A stretch of 64,000 bases of DNA from Martinezella tropici (lineage in GTDB: Bacteria; Pseudomonadota; Alphaproteobacteria; Rhizobiales; Rhizobiaceae), in assembly GCF_008370325.1 (NCBI RefSeq), contig NZ_VNIP01000001.1:434001-498000 (forward strand), read 5' to 3'. The position numbers were made by a program, and so were the translations under genes. Under the pieces are notes generated by a model. That model made no database searches. It was given only the letters and a program-made list of their open reading frames with translations, and had not been told where the DNA came from. Positions 1 to 7,962 of this stretch are shown piece by piece. The first letter of the stretch is position 1; each line of letters starts with the position of its first letter.

Positions 1-147
1 CAGTTCCTCGGCGAAGGCTTGACCATCATGCTGCGCCAGCAGGATGCCGATCTGACGGCCGCAATCAACCATGCCCTTGCCACGCTTTCGCGTGACGGCC
101 GGCTGCAGGAAATCTATCTGCGCTATTTCCCTTACGGCCTTTACTGA
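1..147 (+). CDS. C-terminal end of a periplasmic amino-acid-type binding protein (partial)
   Basis: The window opens inside a reading frame that stays open from base 1 to a TGA at 145-147, giving 48 visible residues. They end in a helix and the motif IYLRYFPYGLY. The pattern of Ala-Leu helix, then DGRLQEIYLRYF, resembles the C-terminus of family 3 solute-binding proteins (SBP_bac_3) that feed polar amino-acid ABC importers. Everything upstream, including any signal peptide and ligand residues, lies outside the window, so the substrate cannot be judged. The family call is moderate. Confidence 0.6.
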   Translation, partial: QFLGEGLTIMLRQQDADLTAAINHALATLSRDGRLQEIYLRYFPYGLY

Positions 148-213
148 TCGGAGCAGTTCCGGGAAACGTGCGCGGCGATTTTCCGTCGGGAATGCATAAG
201 GCGGGAAAATGCT

Positions 214-627
214 TCAGGCTTTGCGATAGCGGGCGATGGCGCTGCGCTCGATGGCGGCGCAGGTGAGCTTATCCAGGCCGAAGCGGTCGCGAAGCAGGCT
301 GAGCAGGCGCAATTCCTCGGCCTTGACCGAAAGGTCCGCTGAAGCGACTTCGACGGCAAGCGCGTAGGCCGTGTCATAAAGGCGCGCCGGCAGCGTGTCG
401 CGCACCGTTTCGAGCACGATATCCAGACCCTCATTGTTGGAAAGCAGCTTGGCGCAATCGCGGGAGACGGAAATCAGCTTCTCGTCGTCGAACCCTTTGA
501 AGACCGGCAGGGCGTGAATGAGCTCGCCAATGCGGCTGAGTTCCCGGTCGTTCATCGTGCGGTCGACGGCCGAGGCCAGCACCATGACGTAGATGAGGGC
601 CTCGTGAGCAGAAAGCGGCTTGTTCAT
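214..627 (-). CDS. TerB-like (tellurite resistance/DjlA-type) helical protein
   Basis: This is a 137-residue all-helical cytoplasmic protein. The sequence from NKPLSAHEALIYVMVLASAVDRTMNDRELSRIG onward has the shape of the TerB/DjlA N-terminal fold: helices with conserved Asp/Glu where a family metal site is expected (DRTMNDREL, then the later SADLSVKAEELRLL). I chose the ATG at 625-627 over an upstream in-frame start because an AAAGGA ribosome-binding site lies about 12 bases before it. Function is unknown; TerB-like proteins are linked to stress and membrane-associated complexes, but no ter operon is present. It is probably transcribed alone. Confidence 0.7.
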   Translation of the reverse strand: MNKPLSAHEALIYVMVLASAVDRTMNDRELSRIGELIHALPVFKGFDDEKLISVSRDCAKLLSNNEGLDIVLETVRDTLPARLYDTAYALAVEVASADLSVKAEELRLLSLLRDRFGLDKLTCAAIERSAIARYRKA

Positions 628-689
628 GACAGGCGAAGTCCTTTGAATTTGGCAGACTGAAAAGTCGCGCGGTCTCATGGCAAAAGTTA

Positions 690-736
690 CTGCATAATTC
701 CTTAAATCGGAATCGATTTACGGATTAATTATGCAG
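690..736. repeat. Palindromic intergenic repeat (TGCATAATTCC... family)
   Basis: An imperfect palindrome: the left part CTGCATAATTCCTTAAATCG pairs with a right part ending TTAATTATGCAG around a short centre. A near-identical core (TGCATAATCCTTAAATCG and its complement) recurs at 50289-50338, so it is a dispersed element, not a unique operator. It sits between the TerB-like gene and the end of the next minus-strand gene. Confidence 0.75.
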
Positions 737-749
737 CGGAAGCAAGGCG

Positions 750-1835
750 TCAGATCGGATTGAGCGGATCTTCCTTGACCGGCGGCGGCGCAAGTGTCGA
801 TTTCCCGTTCTTGCGCGGATCGTCTCCGTACATGCCGCGCTTCTTCTGCTTGGCCTCGTCGACAAGGGACGCAAGCGGAGAGTCCGGTTCCGGATCGGCC
901 CAGCCGAAGCGGACGAGCCAGGCGCTGAGATCGACGCGGACATAGCGGCACTCGCCCTTGACCATGCCCTTCCAGGCGGGGTCCGGCACATCGCAATCGA
1001 TGGAGCGGCCGCGTAGATACATGCGGAATGCCGTGCGCGCTGCTTGGCCGCAGGGCCAACTGTCGCCGCTGGGGCCTGTGCACATCCGGTCGACGTCGGT
1101 CGGAATGATCCCGCTCAGCTGCACGCTCCTGCCGCCAAGGGTCAATATGCCCGCCTGGTCGGCGAAGGGACGGACAAGCTCGATCGTCGTCGTCTGCCCC
1201 GGCGGCCTGGATGCCGGATCGAGCGAAGTCTGTTGCGACTCGGGCTTGGGTTGAGCCTGCTGCTGCGGCTGTGGGGGAAGGGTCCGGTGTGCTGCTGCCG
1301 CCGCTTCCCTATCGATCTGGTCGGCCGGGATTCGGTTGTCCGGGGCAGGATCGGCTGTGGCCGCCACTGTGGAAGCGGCGGCAGCCTTGTCCGAGGTGGC
1401 GTTTGCTGCCTCCGGTTTCTGAGCGGCGGCGATATCCTTCGCAACGTCGCTGGCCGGCGTTTTCGCGGTATCGTCGGTTGCCGGGGCCGGCGATGCTGCA
1501 GCCGCAATCGCCGGTAATTCCGAACTGCTGTCGGAGGCCGTGACCGGCAGAGTGGTCTTATCGTTTGTGGAGCTGGCCACCTGCACCGCCGGCTGGCTGT
1601 CTGGTTGCGATCTGCTCGACGTCGTATCGTCCTGCTTGGTCATTTCGACGGCTTTTGCGTCGGCCTTGGCAGTATCCGTCGGCGCGGTCGCGGCGGACTT
1701 GTTCTCAGCCGTCGTGGCACCGCCGGCTCGGCCGGGCAGGGCAAAGCCGTGCTCGCCGATTTGGACCGCGACGAGGGTCAACCAGGAACCGACGACAGCG
1801 CCTGTCACGCCAACAAGCCAAATGTTACGACGCAT
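750..1835 (-). CDS. Membrane-anchored protein with a degenerate thermonuclease (SNase-like) domain
   Basis: A 361-residue protein. Residues about 5-27 form a signal anchor. A long low-complexity Ala/Thr/Asp/Pro-rich stretch follows to about residue 215, then a compact C-terminal domain (about 218-340). That domain resembles the staphylococcal nuclease fold: GRSVQLSGI, then DLSAWLVRFGWADPE, then AKQKKRGMYGD. The catalytic pattern normally seen as RLxGIDAPE reads QLSGIIPTDVDRMC, and the second arginine loop is replaced by PAWKGMVKGECRYV, so nuclease activity is unlikely. It starts 15 bp after the S24-type regulator on the same strand, so the two probably form an operon. It may act as a periplasmic binding or structural module. 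Confidence 0.7.
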   Translation of the reverse strand: MRRNIWLVGVTGAVVGSWLTLVAVQIGEHGFALPGRAGGATTAENKSAATAPTDTAKADAKAVEMTKQDDTTSSRSQPDSQPAVQVASSTNDKTTLPVTASDSSSELPAIAAAASPAPATDDTAKTPASDVAKDIAAAQKPEAANATSDKAAAASTVAATADPAPDNRIPADQIDREAAAAAHRTLPPQPQQQAQPKPESQQTSLDPASRPPGQTTTIELVRPFADQAGILTLGGRSVQLSGIIPTDVDRMCTGPSGDSWPCGQAARTAFRMYLRGRSIDCDVPDPAWKGMVKGECRYVRVDLSAWLVRFGWADPEPDSPLASLVDEAKQKKRGMYGDDPRKNGKSTLAPPPVKEDPLNPI

Positions 1836-1850
1836 AACGAGAAAACTTTC

Positions 1851-2516
1851 CTATTGGCTGGCCCATATGATCCGGGCGATCCATTCCACCTCCGCAAGAT
1901 CGAAACTGCGGTTGGGGTGCTCAGGGTTCAGCGACAAGAGTTCTATCGACTTCGCGCTCTGCCGCAGCAGGACCTTGGCCATCACTTCACCTTCGCGGGT
2001 CTTCACAACGACACGGTCATTTTTTCTGATCTGAGCGCCCGGCTCGACGATCAGAATATCCCCGTCGCGATAGAGCGGCAACATGCTTTCGCCCTGCACC
2101 TCGAGCGCATAGGCGCCGGCCTTTTGCCCGGCCGCGACCGGAAATTCCACCATGTCCCAGCCCTGACCGGCGGGAAAGCCGCCGTCGTCGAAGAAGCCGC
2201 CGGCGCCTGCCTGGGCAAAGCCAATCAGCGGAATGGCGTTTCCAGCCGGCGAAATTCCGTGCATCGCCAAGGTGCCAGCCGGCTCGCTCGGCCGGATGAA
2301 GCTCAGAAACTGCTCCAGGCTGGCTCCCGTCGCATCCAGGATCTTGGCGATCGATTCCGTCGACGGCCAGCGCAGGCGGCCGTCCTGGCTCAATCGCTTC
2401 GATTTGTTGAAGGACGTGGCGTCAAGTCCAGCGCGGCGTGCGAGGCCGGAGGCGGTCAAGGCATGCCGCTCGGCAAGCCGGTCGATCGCACCCCATATCT
2501 GCTCATGTGACAGCAT
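1851..2516 (-). CDS. HTH/S24-peptidase repressor (LexA/CI-like)
   Basis: A 221-residue regulator. The N-terminal helix-turn-helix (about residues 5-65, with LTASGLARRAGLDATSFNKS) precedes a C-terminal S24 peptidase-like domain. That domain carries the serine motif GESMLPLYRDGD and a downstream lysine in EVMAKVLL, the usual Ser-Lys dyad of self-cleaving LexA/CI-type repressors. Proteins of this type are conserved single-copy genes in rhizobial chromosomes and are not by themselves evidence of a prophage; no phage genes surround it. It is followed at 15 bp by the SNase-like gene. The trigger, DNA damage or otherwise, cannot be read from sequence. Confidence 0.85.
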   Translation of the reverse strand: MLSHEQIWGAIDRLAERHALTASGLARRAGLDATSFNKSKRLSQDGRLRWPSTESIAKILDATGASLEQFLSFIRPSEPAGTLAMHGISPAGNAIPLIGFAQAGAGGFFDDGGFPAGQGWDMVEFPVAAGQKAGAYALEVQGESMLPLYRDGDILIVEPGAQIRKNDRVVVKTREGEVMAKVLLRQSAKSIELLSLNPEHPNRSFDLAEVEWIARIIWASQ

Positions 2517-2656
2517 CGCCGCTCAGCATCCGCGCACCGGCTCGCCCGGCGCTCAATTCTTAAAAAAGGTTAACCGAGGCATTTTGGCGAGTAAAGGCCG
2601 GCATAGGAATAAGGTCCTTTATCCCCGTGCTTTCGTCGCACGGCATTTTTGCAGCT

Positions 2657-3085
2657 TCAGGTCTTTTGCGGCTGCGGCTTGGCGTCCGGTTGCTCGTTCT
2701 GGAATTCCTTGGCCATGCCCATGAAGCCGCGCATGAATTTCTGCATGATGCCGAGCGTGCGGTCGACATCGGCGTCACTGGGCAGGCTCGATGCCGTGTT
2801 CGAGGCGACGGTCTTTTCCAGTTTCGTCACGCGGTCAGCGAGGCGATCGAGTTCGTCGTCATAGGCGGCGCGCTCGTCGGCGGCCATGCGGCAGACGAGG
2901 TTGCCGCCCTGGTCCTGGCAAATGGACATGGCGCCCGTCCGCTTGTCGAGGCGGATGAAATGATCGCCGCTGCGCTCCAGCTGGAAGCGCGTCGCATCCG
3001 GTTCGGCTGATAGAGCCGGTGTGGAGAGAAGAAAGGCGGCAGGTAAAAGCATGGCCGCAAGGCCGATTTTCAGTTCCTTCGTCAT
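2657..3085 (-). CDS. Small secreted protein with C-terminal coiled coil
   Basis: A 142-residue hypothetical protein. The ATG at 3083-3085 was chosen over an upstream in-frame ATG because CGGAGAA lies just before it and translation then begins directly with a signal peptide (MTKELKIGLAAMLLPAAFLL, cleavage expected after ALSA). The mature part has a conserved-looking FQLERSGDHFIRLDKRTGAMSIC motif, a pair of cysteines (SICQDQGGNLVC) that may form a disulfide, a heptad-like helix (DDELDRLADRVTKLEKTV) and a basic, Gln/Pro-rich tail. It is probably periplasmic. No function is assigned. Confidence 0.7.
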   Translation of the reverse strand: MTKELKIGLAAMLLPAAFLLSTPALSAEPDATRFQLERSGDHFIRLDKRTGAMSICQDQGGNLVCRMAADERAAYDDELDRLADRVTKLEKTVASNTASSLPSDADVDRTLGIMQKFMRGFMGMAKEFQNEQPDAKPQPQKT

Positions 3086-3190
3086 GTCATTCTCCGGATT
3101 TTCTGCGTTAAACCTCAAATCCATCACGGAAACCGTGGACATGGGCTGCCGTTTTCGTGCAAAGCCCTATCAGCACAGCTTTACATAGGG

Positions 3191-3547
3191 ATGATGACCG
3201 CCATGCCAATGGTTTACAAGATCGTGCCGGATGCGCTCTGGCAGCAAGCCAGACAAACCGGCGTTTTTCATGGCGCTGCGATCGATCTGACCGACGGCTT
3301 CATTCATTTCTCCACCGCGAAACAAGCAAGGGAGACGGCCGCGCGCCATTTCGCCGGACAGACCGGCTTGCTGCTGGTCGCGATCGACGGCGACGCGCTC
3401 GGCGACAAGCTGGTGTTCGAGCCCTCGCGCGGCGGTGATCTCTTCCCGCATCTCTATGCGCCGCTGCCGCTTTCGGCCGTGCGCTGGGAAAAGTCGCTGC
3501 CAATTGGCGATGACGGTGCCCACGTCTTTCCGGAGATGGCGGAATGA
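3191..3547 (+). CDS. DUF952 family protein
   Basis: A 118-residue protein matching the DUF952 layout: VYKIVPDALWQQA near the N-terminus, then DLTDGFIHFSTAKQARETAARHF, then LVFEPSRGGDLFPHLYAPLPLSAV. The IHFS and FPHLY segments are the family's hallmark. The stop overlaps the pyrD start by four bases (ATGA), so the two are translationally coupled. Biochemical function is unknown. Starts at 3194 or 3203 are also possible. Confidence 0.8.
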   Translation: MMTAMPMVYKIVPDALWQQARQTGVFHGAAIDLTDGFIHFSTAKQARETAARHFAGQTGLLLVAIDGDALGDKLVFEPSRGGDLFPHLYAPLPLSAVRWEKSLPIGDDGAHVFPEMAE

Positions 3548-4632
3548 TCGGCGCCTTTCGCGATCTCGGGCGGCGCGGCCTGTTCCTGTTCGATCCAGAA
3601 ACGGCGCACAGCATGTCGATAGCTGCGCTGAAATCCGGCCTCGTGCCGGCCTGCCGCATACGCACCGATCCTCGCCTGCGTCAGACCGTGGCCGGGCTCG
3701 ACTTTGCCAACCCCATCGGCATGGCCGCCGGCTACGACAAGAATGCCGAGGTGCCGGAGGCACTGCTGAAGCTCGGTTTCGGCTTTACCGAGATCGGCAC
3801 GGTGACGCCAAAGGCGCAGTCGGGCAATCCCCGCCCGCGCATCTTCCGCCTGATCGAGGACGAAGGCGTGATCAACCGCCTCGGCTTCAACAATGAGGGC
3901 CATGAGGCAGCTTTCCAGCGTCTCAAGGCGATCCGCGGCAACGGCATCATCGGCGTCAATATCGGCGCCAACAAGGATAGCGCCGACCGCATCGCCGATT
4001 ATGTTGCCGGTATCCGCCGCTTCTATTCCGTGGCGCGCTATTTCACCGCCAATATCTCCTCGCCGAATACGCCGGGTCTCCGCGATCTGCAGGCGCGCGA
4101 AAGCCTGTCCACCCTGTTGTCGGCCGTACTTGCCGCGCGCGACGAGGAGGCAGCGAAGGCCGGCAAGCGCATTCCCGTCTTCCTCAAGATTGCTCCCGAT
4201 CTGACCGAGGAGGGCATGGACGATATCGCCGCCGAAGCCTTGTCTCATGCGCTCGACGGTCTGATCGTCTCCAACACCACGCTGTCGCGCGACGGATTGA
4301 AGGATCAGCGGCAGGCCAAGGAGGCCGGCGGCCTTTCCGGCAAGCCGGTCTTCGAGAAATCGACAGTCGTATTGGCCAAGATGCGCCGCCGCGTGGGCGC
4401 GGCGCTGCCGATCATCGGCGTCGGCGGTGTGTCCTCGGCCGAAACGGCGCTGGAAAAGATCAAGGCTGGCGCCGATCTGGTGCAGCTCTATTCCTGCATG
4501 ATCTATGAAGGACCAGGTCTGCCGGGCCAGATCATTTCCGGTCTGTCGAAACTGCTCGATCGCGAGCGCGCCGGCTCGATCCGCGACCTGCGTGATGCCA
4601 AGCTAGATTACTGGGCGAACCGGAACGTCTGA
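3544..4632 (+). CDS. pyrD: Dihydroorotate dehydrogenase, quinone-dependent (class 2)
   Basis: PyrD oxidises dihydroorotate to orotate in pyrimidine synthesis, passing electrons via FMN to membrane quinone. At 362 residues it has class 2 length, including an N-terminal helical extension for membrane docking (GLFLFDPETAHSMSIAALKSGL). Visible motifs are GLDFANPIGMAAGYDKNAE, the active-site loop SSPNTPGLRDLQ with the class 2 catalytic serine, VSNTTLSR, and the FMN-phosphate binding IIGVGGVSSAETALEKI. It overlaps the DUF952 gene at its start. Its last 25 bases overlap the convergent MATE gene, so no terminator can lie between them. Confidence 0.97.
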   Translation: MIGAFRDLGRRGLFLFDPETAHSMSIAALKSGLVPACRIRTDPRLRQTVAGLDFANPIGMAAGYDKNAEVPEALLKLGFGFTEIGTVTPKAQSGNPRPRIFRLIEDEGVINRLGFNNEGHEAAFQRLKAIRGNGIIGVNIGANKDSADRIADYVAGIRRFYSVARYFTANISSPNTPGLRDLQARESLSTLLSAVLAARDEEAAKAGKRIPVFLKIAPDLTEEGMDDIAAEALSHALDGLIVSNTTLSRDGLKDQRQAKEAGGLSGKPVFEKSTVVLAKMRRRVGAALPIIGVGGVSSAETALEKIKAGADLVQLYSCMIYEGPGLPGQIISGLSKLLDRERAGSIRDLRDAKLDYWANRNV

Positions 4633-5957
4633 TCCGCCCGCTTCTTCAGGCCGATCGCCAGGAAGATGCCGCGAAACAGCAGGAAGGCGTTCATGGCCAT
4701 CCACAGGCCGTGATTGCCGAGCGTCGGCACGAAGACGGCGAGCGCTATGAGATAGCCGCCGAACGATAGCAGCATCTTGTTGCGCATCTCGCGCGACCAT
4801 GTGGCGCCGATGAAGACGCCATCCATCAGGAAGGCGAGCGCGCCGGTCAAGCCGGTAACGGCAGCCCAGGGCAGATAGGTTCCGGCAGCAACGCGAACCT
4901 CCTCCGAGGTGGTCAGCAGGCGGATCAGCGCCGGCCCGACGGTGAAGAAGAAGATGGCGGCGGCGAGCGCCAGTCCGAAGGACCAAAGCCCGGTCAGCTT
5001 CAAGCCGCGCTCGAAGGCCGGACGATAATTGGCGCCGATCGAGCGGCCGGTGATCTGTTCGGCTGCGTTCGCGAGCCCGTCGAGATAATAGCCCGACAGC
5101 AGGAAGAAGTTCATCAGCACCGCATTGGCCGCCAGCATGACGGCGCCGAAGCTGTTGCCGATGCGCGTCATCAGCGTGAAGGCGCCGATCAATACGAAGG
5201 TCCGGATCAGGATATCGCGGTTGAGCGCGAAGAGCTGTGTGAGCTTGACGCGCGAGAGCAGCTCCGCGCGCGCCGGCCGTTCCTCGCCGGCAAAACTGCG
5301 CAGCACGATGAAAAGCCCGAGCAGCATGCCGCTTGCTTCGCCGATCAGCGTGCCCCAGGCAACGCCTGCGACACCCCAGCCGAGCCGGAGGCCGAGCAGG
5401 ACGGCAAGCACGATGTTGACGCCGTTGATGACCGTTTGCAGCAGCAGGCCGATGCGGCCCTGGCCGCGGCCGAGCACGAAGCCGAGCAGTGCGTAATTGG
5501 CAAGCGCTGCCGGCCCCGACAGCATGCGGATGGAGAAATAGGTACGCGTCGCATCGGCAATGCCCCCTTGCGGCCCCATCAGCTTGATACCGAGCCAGAG
5601 CAGCAGGGGTGAGAGCAGGACGATCAGGATGCCGCAGCCGATCGCCGATATCATGGCACGCCAGAAGACCGCCTGCTGCTCGTGCCTATCGTGGCGTCCA
5701 TAGGCCTGGGCGGTGAGGCCAGTCGTCGAGGCGCGTAGGAAGTTGAAGCTGGCAAAGAGGAGATCGAACAGCACCGCGCCGATCGCAAGCCCTGCCAGCG
5801 CATCCGGCTGGCCGAGATGACCGACGACAGCGGTGTCGACGAGACCGAGTAAGGGTGTCGTCATGAAGCCGAGCGTCATCGGAAGTGCGATCGACAGCAC
5901 CAGCCGATGCGTCACGTCGAAGGGCAGAACCCTCCTGCTTGCCTGCTGGACATCCAT
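4608..5957 (-). CDS. MATE family efflux transporter (DinF-like)
   Basis: A 449-residue inner-membrane protein with about 12 hydrophobic segments in two similar halves. The N-terminal motif SIALPMTLGFMTTPLLGLVDTAVVGHLG is typical of the DinF branch of MATE exporters, which use Na+ or H+ gradients to expel cationic drugs or metabolites. The C-terminus overlaps the end of pyrD tail-to-tail. It is followed on the same strand by nothing before pyrD and preceded at 16 bp-scale spacing by the CAP-protein region. Substrate is unknown. Confidence 0.92.
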   Translation of the reverse strand: MDVQQASRRVLPFDVTHRLVLSIALPMTLGFMTTPLLGLVDTAVVGHLGQPDALAGLAIGAVLFDLLFASFNFLRASTTGLTAQAYGRHDRHEQQAVFWRAMISAIGCGILIVLLSPLLLWLGIKLMGPQGGIADATRTYFSIRMLSGPAALANYALLGFVLGRGQGRIGLLLQTVINGVNIVLAVLLGLRLGWGVAGVAWGTLIGEASGMLLGLFIVLRSFAGEERPARAELLSRVKLTQLFALNRDILIRTFVLIGAFTLMTRIGNSFGAVMLAANAVLMNFFLLSGYYLDGLANAAEQITGRSIGANYRPAFERGLKLTGLWSFGLALAAAIFFFTVGPALIRLLTTSEEVRVAAGTYLPWAAVTGLTGALAFLMDGVFIGATWSREMRNKMLLSFGGYLIALAVFVPTLGNHGLWMAMNAFLLFRGIFLAIGLKKRADQTFRFAQ

Positions 5958-5973
5958 CCTACGCTATGTCTCC

Positions 5974-6477
5974 TCAGTTCGAGGAAAGCACCATGGACCA
6001 ATAGGGCCTGTCACCGGAAGAGGGGGTATAGGCAAGAGCGACGCCAAGGCCGTCATATTTGCCGAGCATGTTGTGCAAATGCTTCGGCGAATTGATCCAG
6101 GCCGTCACCGCGGCGCTCACGTCGTGCTGGCCCTCGGCGATGTTCTCGGCCGCCGGCAGTTTGACGCCGCTTGCCTTGACGCGCTTGCCGAAATCGTCGC
6201 CGATGCCGATCAAGTGCTCCATCTTGCCGGCATTCGCCATGCGCCGCGCCTGATAGACGGCGGCGGTACTGGCGGCGGTATCGATCTTCAACGGCGGCAG
6301 GCCGTTTTTGGCGCGCAGCGCATTGACGAGCGGCAGGGCGGAAGCGGTCTGGTCGCTGGCCGGGATATTGGAAACGCGGGTGGGCGGCGTGGCGCAGCTT
6401 GCGACGGATGCGGTGAGCGCAAGGGCGGCGAGGCGCAGCGCATCGCGGCGCGTTAAGGTCGGTGTCTGGGAGATCAT
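5974..6477 (-). CDS. CAP (SCP/PR-1) domain lipoprotein, probable Tat export
   Basis: A 167-residue protein. The N-terminus has a twin-arginine-like TRRDALRLAALALTA followed by VASC, a fair lipobox, suggesting a Tat-exported, lipid-anchored envelope protein. The mature part is a CAP domain: NALRAKNGLPPLKID, ARRMANAGKMEHLIG, GVKLPAAENIAEGQ and AWINSPKHLHNMLG, with the two histidines and glutamate expected in the family groove. I set the ATG at 6475-6477, one base after the TGA (6479-6481) of the upstream gene, so the two are almost certainly co-translated. The biological role of bacterial CAP proteins is mostly unknown. Confidence 0.87.
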   Translation of the reverse strand: MISQTPTLTRRDALRLAALALTASVASCATPPTRVSNIPASDQTASALPLVNALRAKNGLPPLKIDTAASTAAVYQARRMANAGKMEHLIGIGDDFGKRVKASGVKLPAAENIAEGQHDVSAAVTAWINSPKHLHNMLGKYDGLGVALAYTPSSGDRPYWSMVLSSN

Positions 6478-6478
6478 G

Positions 6479-6745
6479 TCAGCGGCGATAATTGAACAAA
6501 CGAAGGATGATGAAGATGGGAATGACGATGGATGCGCCGAGCAGCACATAGTCGCCGAACTCGCCAAGCGCTGCGAAACCGCTGTGCCAGAGGTCGAGCA
6601 GGAAGCGGCGGACGCCATAGAGGAAATCGAGCGGCCGCCAGCCGAAGAACTTCATGACGAAACCGACGACGAGCGACACGATGATGAGCTTCACCAGCGT
6701 TCGGCCCGGCGAGTCGCCAAGAAATCTGTTCACCTGATCGGACAT
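6479..6745 (-). CDS. Small membrane protein, DUF6460-like
   Basis: An 88-residue protein with two hydrophobic segments (LVKLIIVSLVVGFVMKFFGW and YVLLGASIVIPIFIILRLF) linked by WRPLDFLYGVRRFLLDLW. The start at 6743-6745 was picked because GGAGAC lies upstream, whereas the open frame extends further without such a signal. It appears to match a small rhizobial family annotated DUF6460. Its stop is one base from the start of the CAP lipoprotein, implying a two-gene operon. Confidence 0.72.
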   Translation of the reverse strand: MSDQVNRFLGDSPGRTLVKLIIVSLVVGFVMKFFGWRPLDFLYGVRRFLLDLWHSGFAALGEFGDYVLLGASIVIPIFIILRLFNYRR

Positions 6746-6902
6746 GCTGACGTCTCCATAATGGCAGTCGGTCGGTGTTGAGATAGGCTCGGGATCTGCG
6801 ACTCGCAAGCATTTTTGCCCAGCGTACACCTGAAACACGCGTCTGCCTGAAATAGGACTTGAGTTTTTTTATGGCCGCGTTCAAAGGCGAGCGTCAAACA
6901 GG

Positions 6903-7856
6903 ATGAAACCCATGCTGCCGAGCCAGCTCTCCTCCGGCGATGTCATTGCCGACCGCCGCGCCGACTATGCGAAGATGCTTGCCGAAAGCGGCGAGCCGGC
7001 GAGCGCCGCCGAGCTGATGGAGCAGGCGCTGGAGCTTACGCCGCGCTGGGCGGCGGGCTGGTTCACGCTTGCGAACTATCGCGAAAAGGCCTGCGATCTG
7101 CCCGGTGCGATCGTCGCCCTGAACGAAGTGCTGGCTCTTGATGATCGTGATGTCTTTGGCGCCCGCCTGAAGCTTGCGGCGCTTGGCGGCGCCGAAATGC
7201 CCGACCGGCCGCCGAGCCTTTATGTCGAGCGGCTGTTCGACGATTATGCCGACCGTTTCGAAACCTCGCTCGTCGAGAAGCTCGGTTATAGCGTGCCCGG
7301 CAAGCTTGCCGCGCTGATTGCCGAAACGGCCGATATCCCGAAACATTTCCGCCTTGCCGTCGATCTCGGCTGCGGCACGGGGCTGTTCGGGCCGGAAGTC
7401 CGTACGCGTGTCGACCGGCTTGAGGGCTATGATTTGTCGAAGGGCATGCTTGCCAAGGCGGCCGAGAAGCATGTCTACGATCATCTCGGCCAGGCCGATC
7501 TATCCCTGGAGCCGGATCTGTCGGGCCTGTTCGATGCGGGGATGGCGCCCTGCCGTGCCGATCTGATCACCGCCGCCGACGTGCTGATGTATCTCGGTAA
7601 TCTGCAAGCCGTACTGACGATCGTGCGCAAGCTTTCGGCCGATGACGCGATCTTCGCCTTTTCCGTCGAGGATGCGCAGCAGCCGCACGGCTTTGTGCTG
7701 CGCGATTCCCTGCGCTTCGCCCATTCAGAGGGTTATGTAAGGGAAATGCTGGCTGATCACGGCTTCGTCGTGCGGGATCTGGCCCGCAGCGTCATTCGCA
7801 TGGATGGCGGAAAACCGGTCCATGGCATTCTGTTCATTACCAGCAAATCTGCCTGA
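6903..7856 (+). CDS. TPR-methyltransferase fusion (class I SAM-dependent)
   Basis: A 317-residue protein. Residues about 10-85 are helical repeats of TPR type (AKMLAESGEPASAAELMEQA, then WFTLANYREKACDLPGAIVALNEVLAL). From about 130 a class I methyltransferase fold begins, with the SAM-binding motif LAVDLGCGTGLFGPEV, the acidic residue of motif II in RLEGYDLSKGMLAKA, and DLITAADVLMYLG further on. The C-terminal part (FSVEDAQ, then SEGYVREMLADHGF) matches the predicted methyltransferase (TPR) group. The TPR part probably binds a protein partner. The substrate is unknown. It is divergent from the DUF6460-CAP operon. Confidence 0.87.
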   Translation: MKPMLPSQLSSGDVIADRRADYAKMLAESGEPASAAELMEQALELTPRWAAGWFTLANYREKACDLPGAIVALNEVLALDDRDVFGARLKLAALGGAEMPDRPPSLYVERLFDDYADRFETSLVEKLGYSVPGKLAALIAETADIPKHFRLAVDLGCGTGLFGPEVRTRVDRLEGYDLSKGMLAKAAEKHVYDHLGQADLSLEPDLSGLFDAGMAPCRADLITAADVLMYLGNLQAVLTIVRKLSADDAIFAFSVEDAQQPHGFVLRDSLRFAHSEGYVREMLADHGFVVRDLARSVIRMDGGKPVHGILFITSKSA

Positions 7857-7962
7857 TTGTTCGAATCTTGCGAATTTCAAATAGGTCAGCATTACTTACG
7901 TATTTTCGCTTGATTGTCGCCTGAGTTTTCAGCAAAAAGCCTTGAAACACAGGGGAAAGCAC

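Noticed and set aside
1851..2516. Prophage indicated by a CI-like repressor
   Set aside because: No integrase, structural or lysis genes nearby; S24 regulators are ordinary chromosomal genes in rhizobia.
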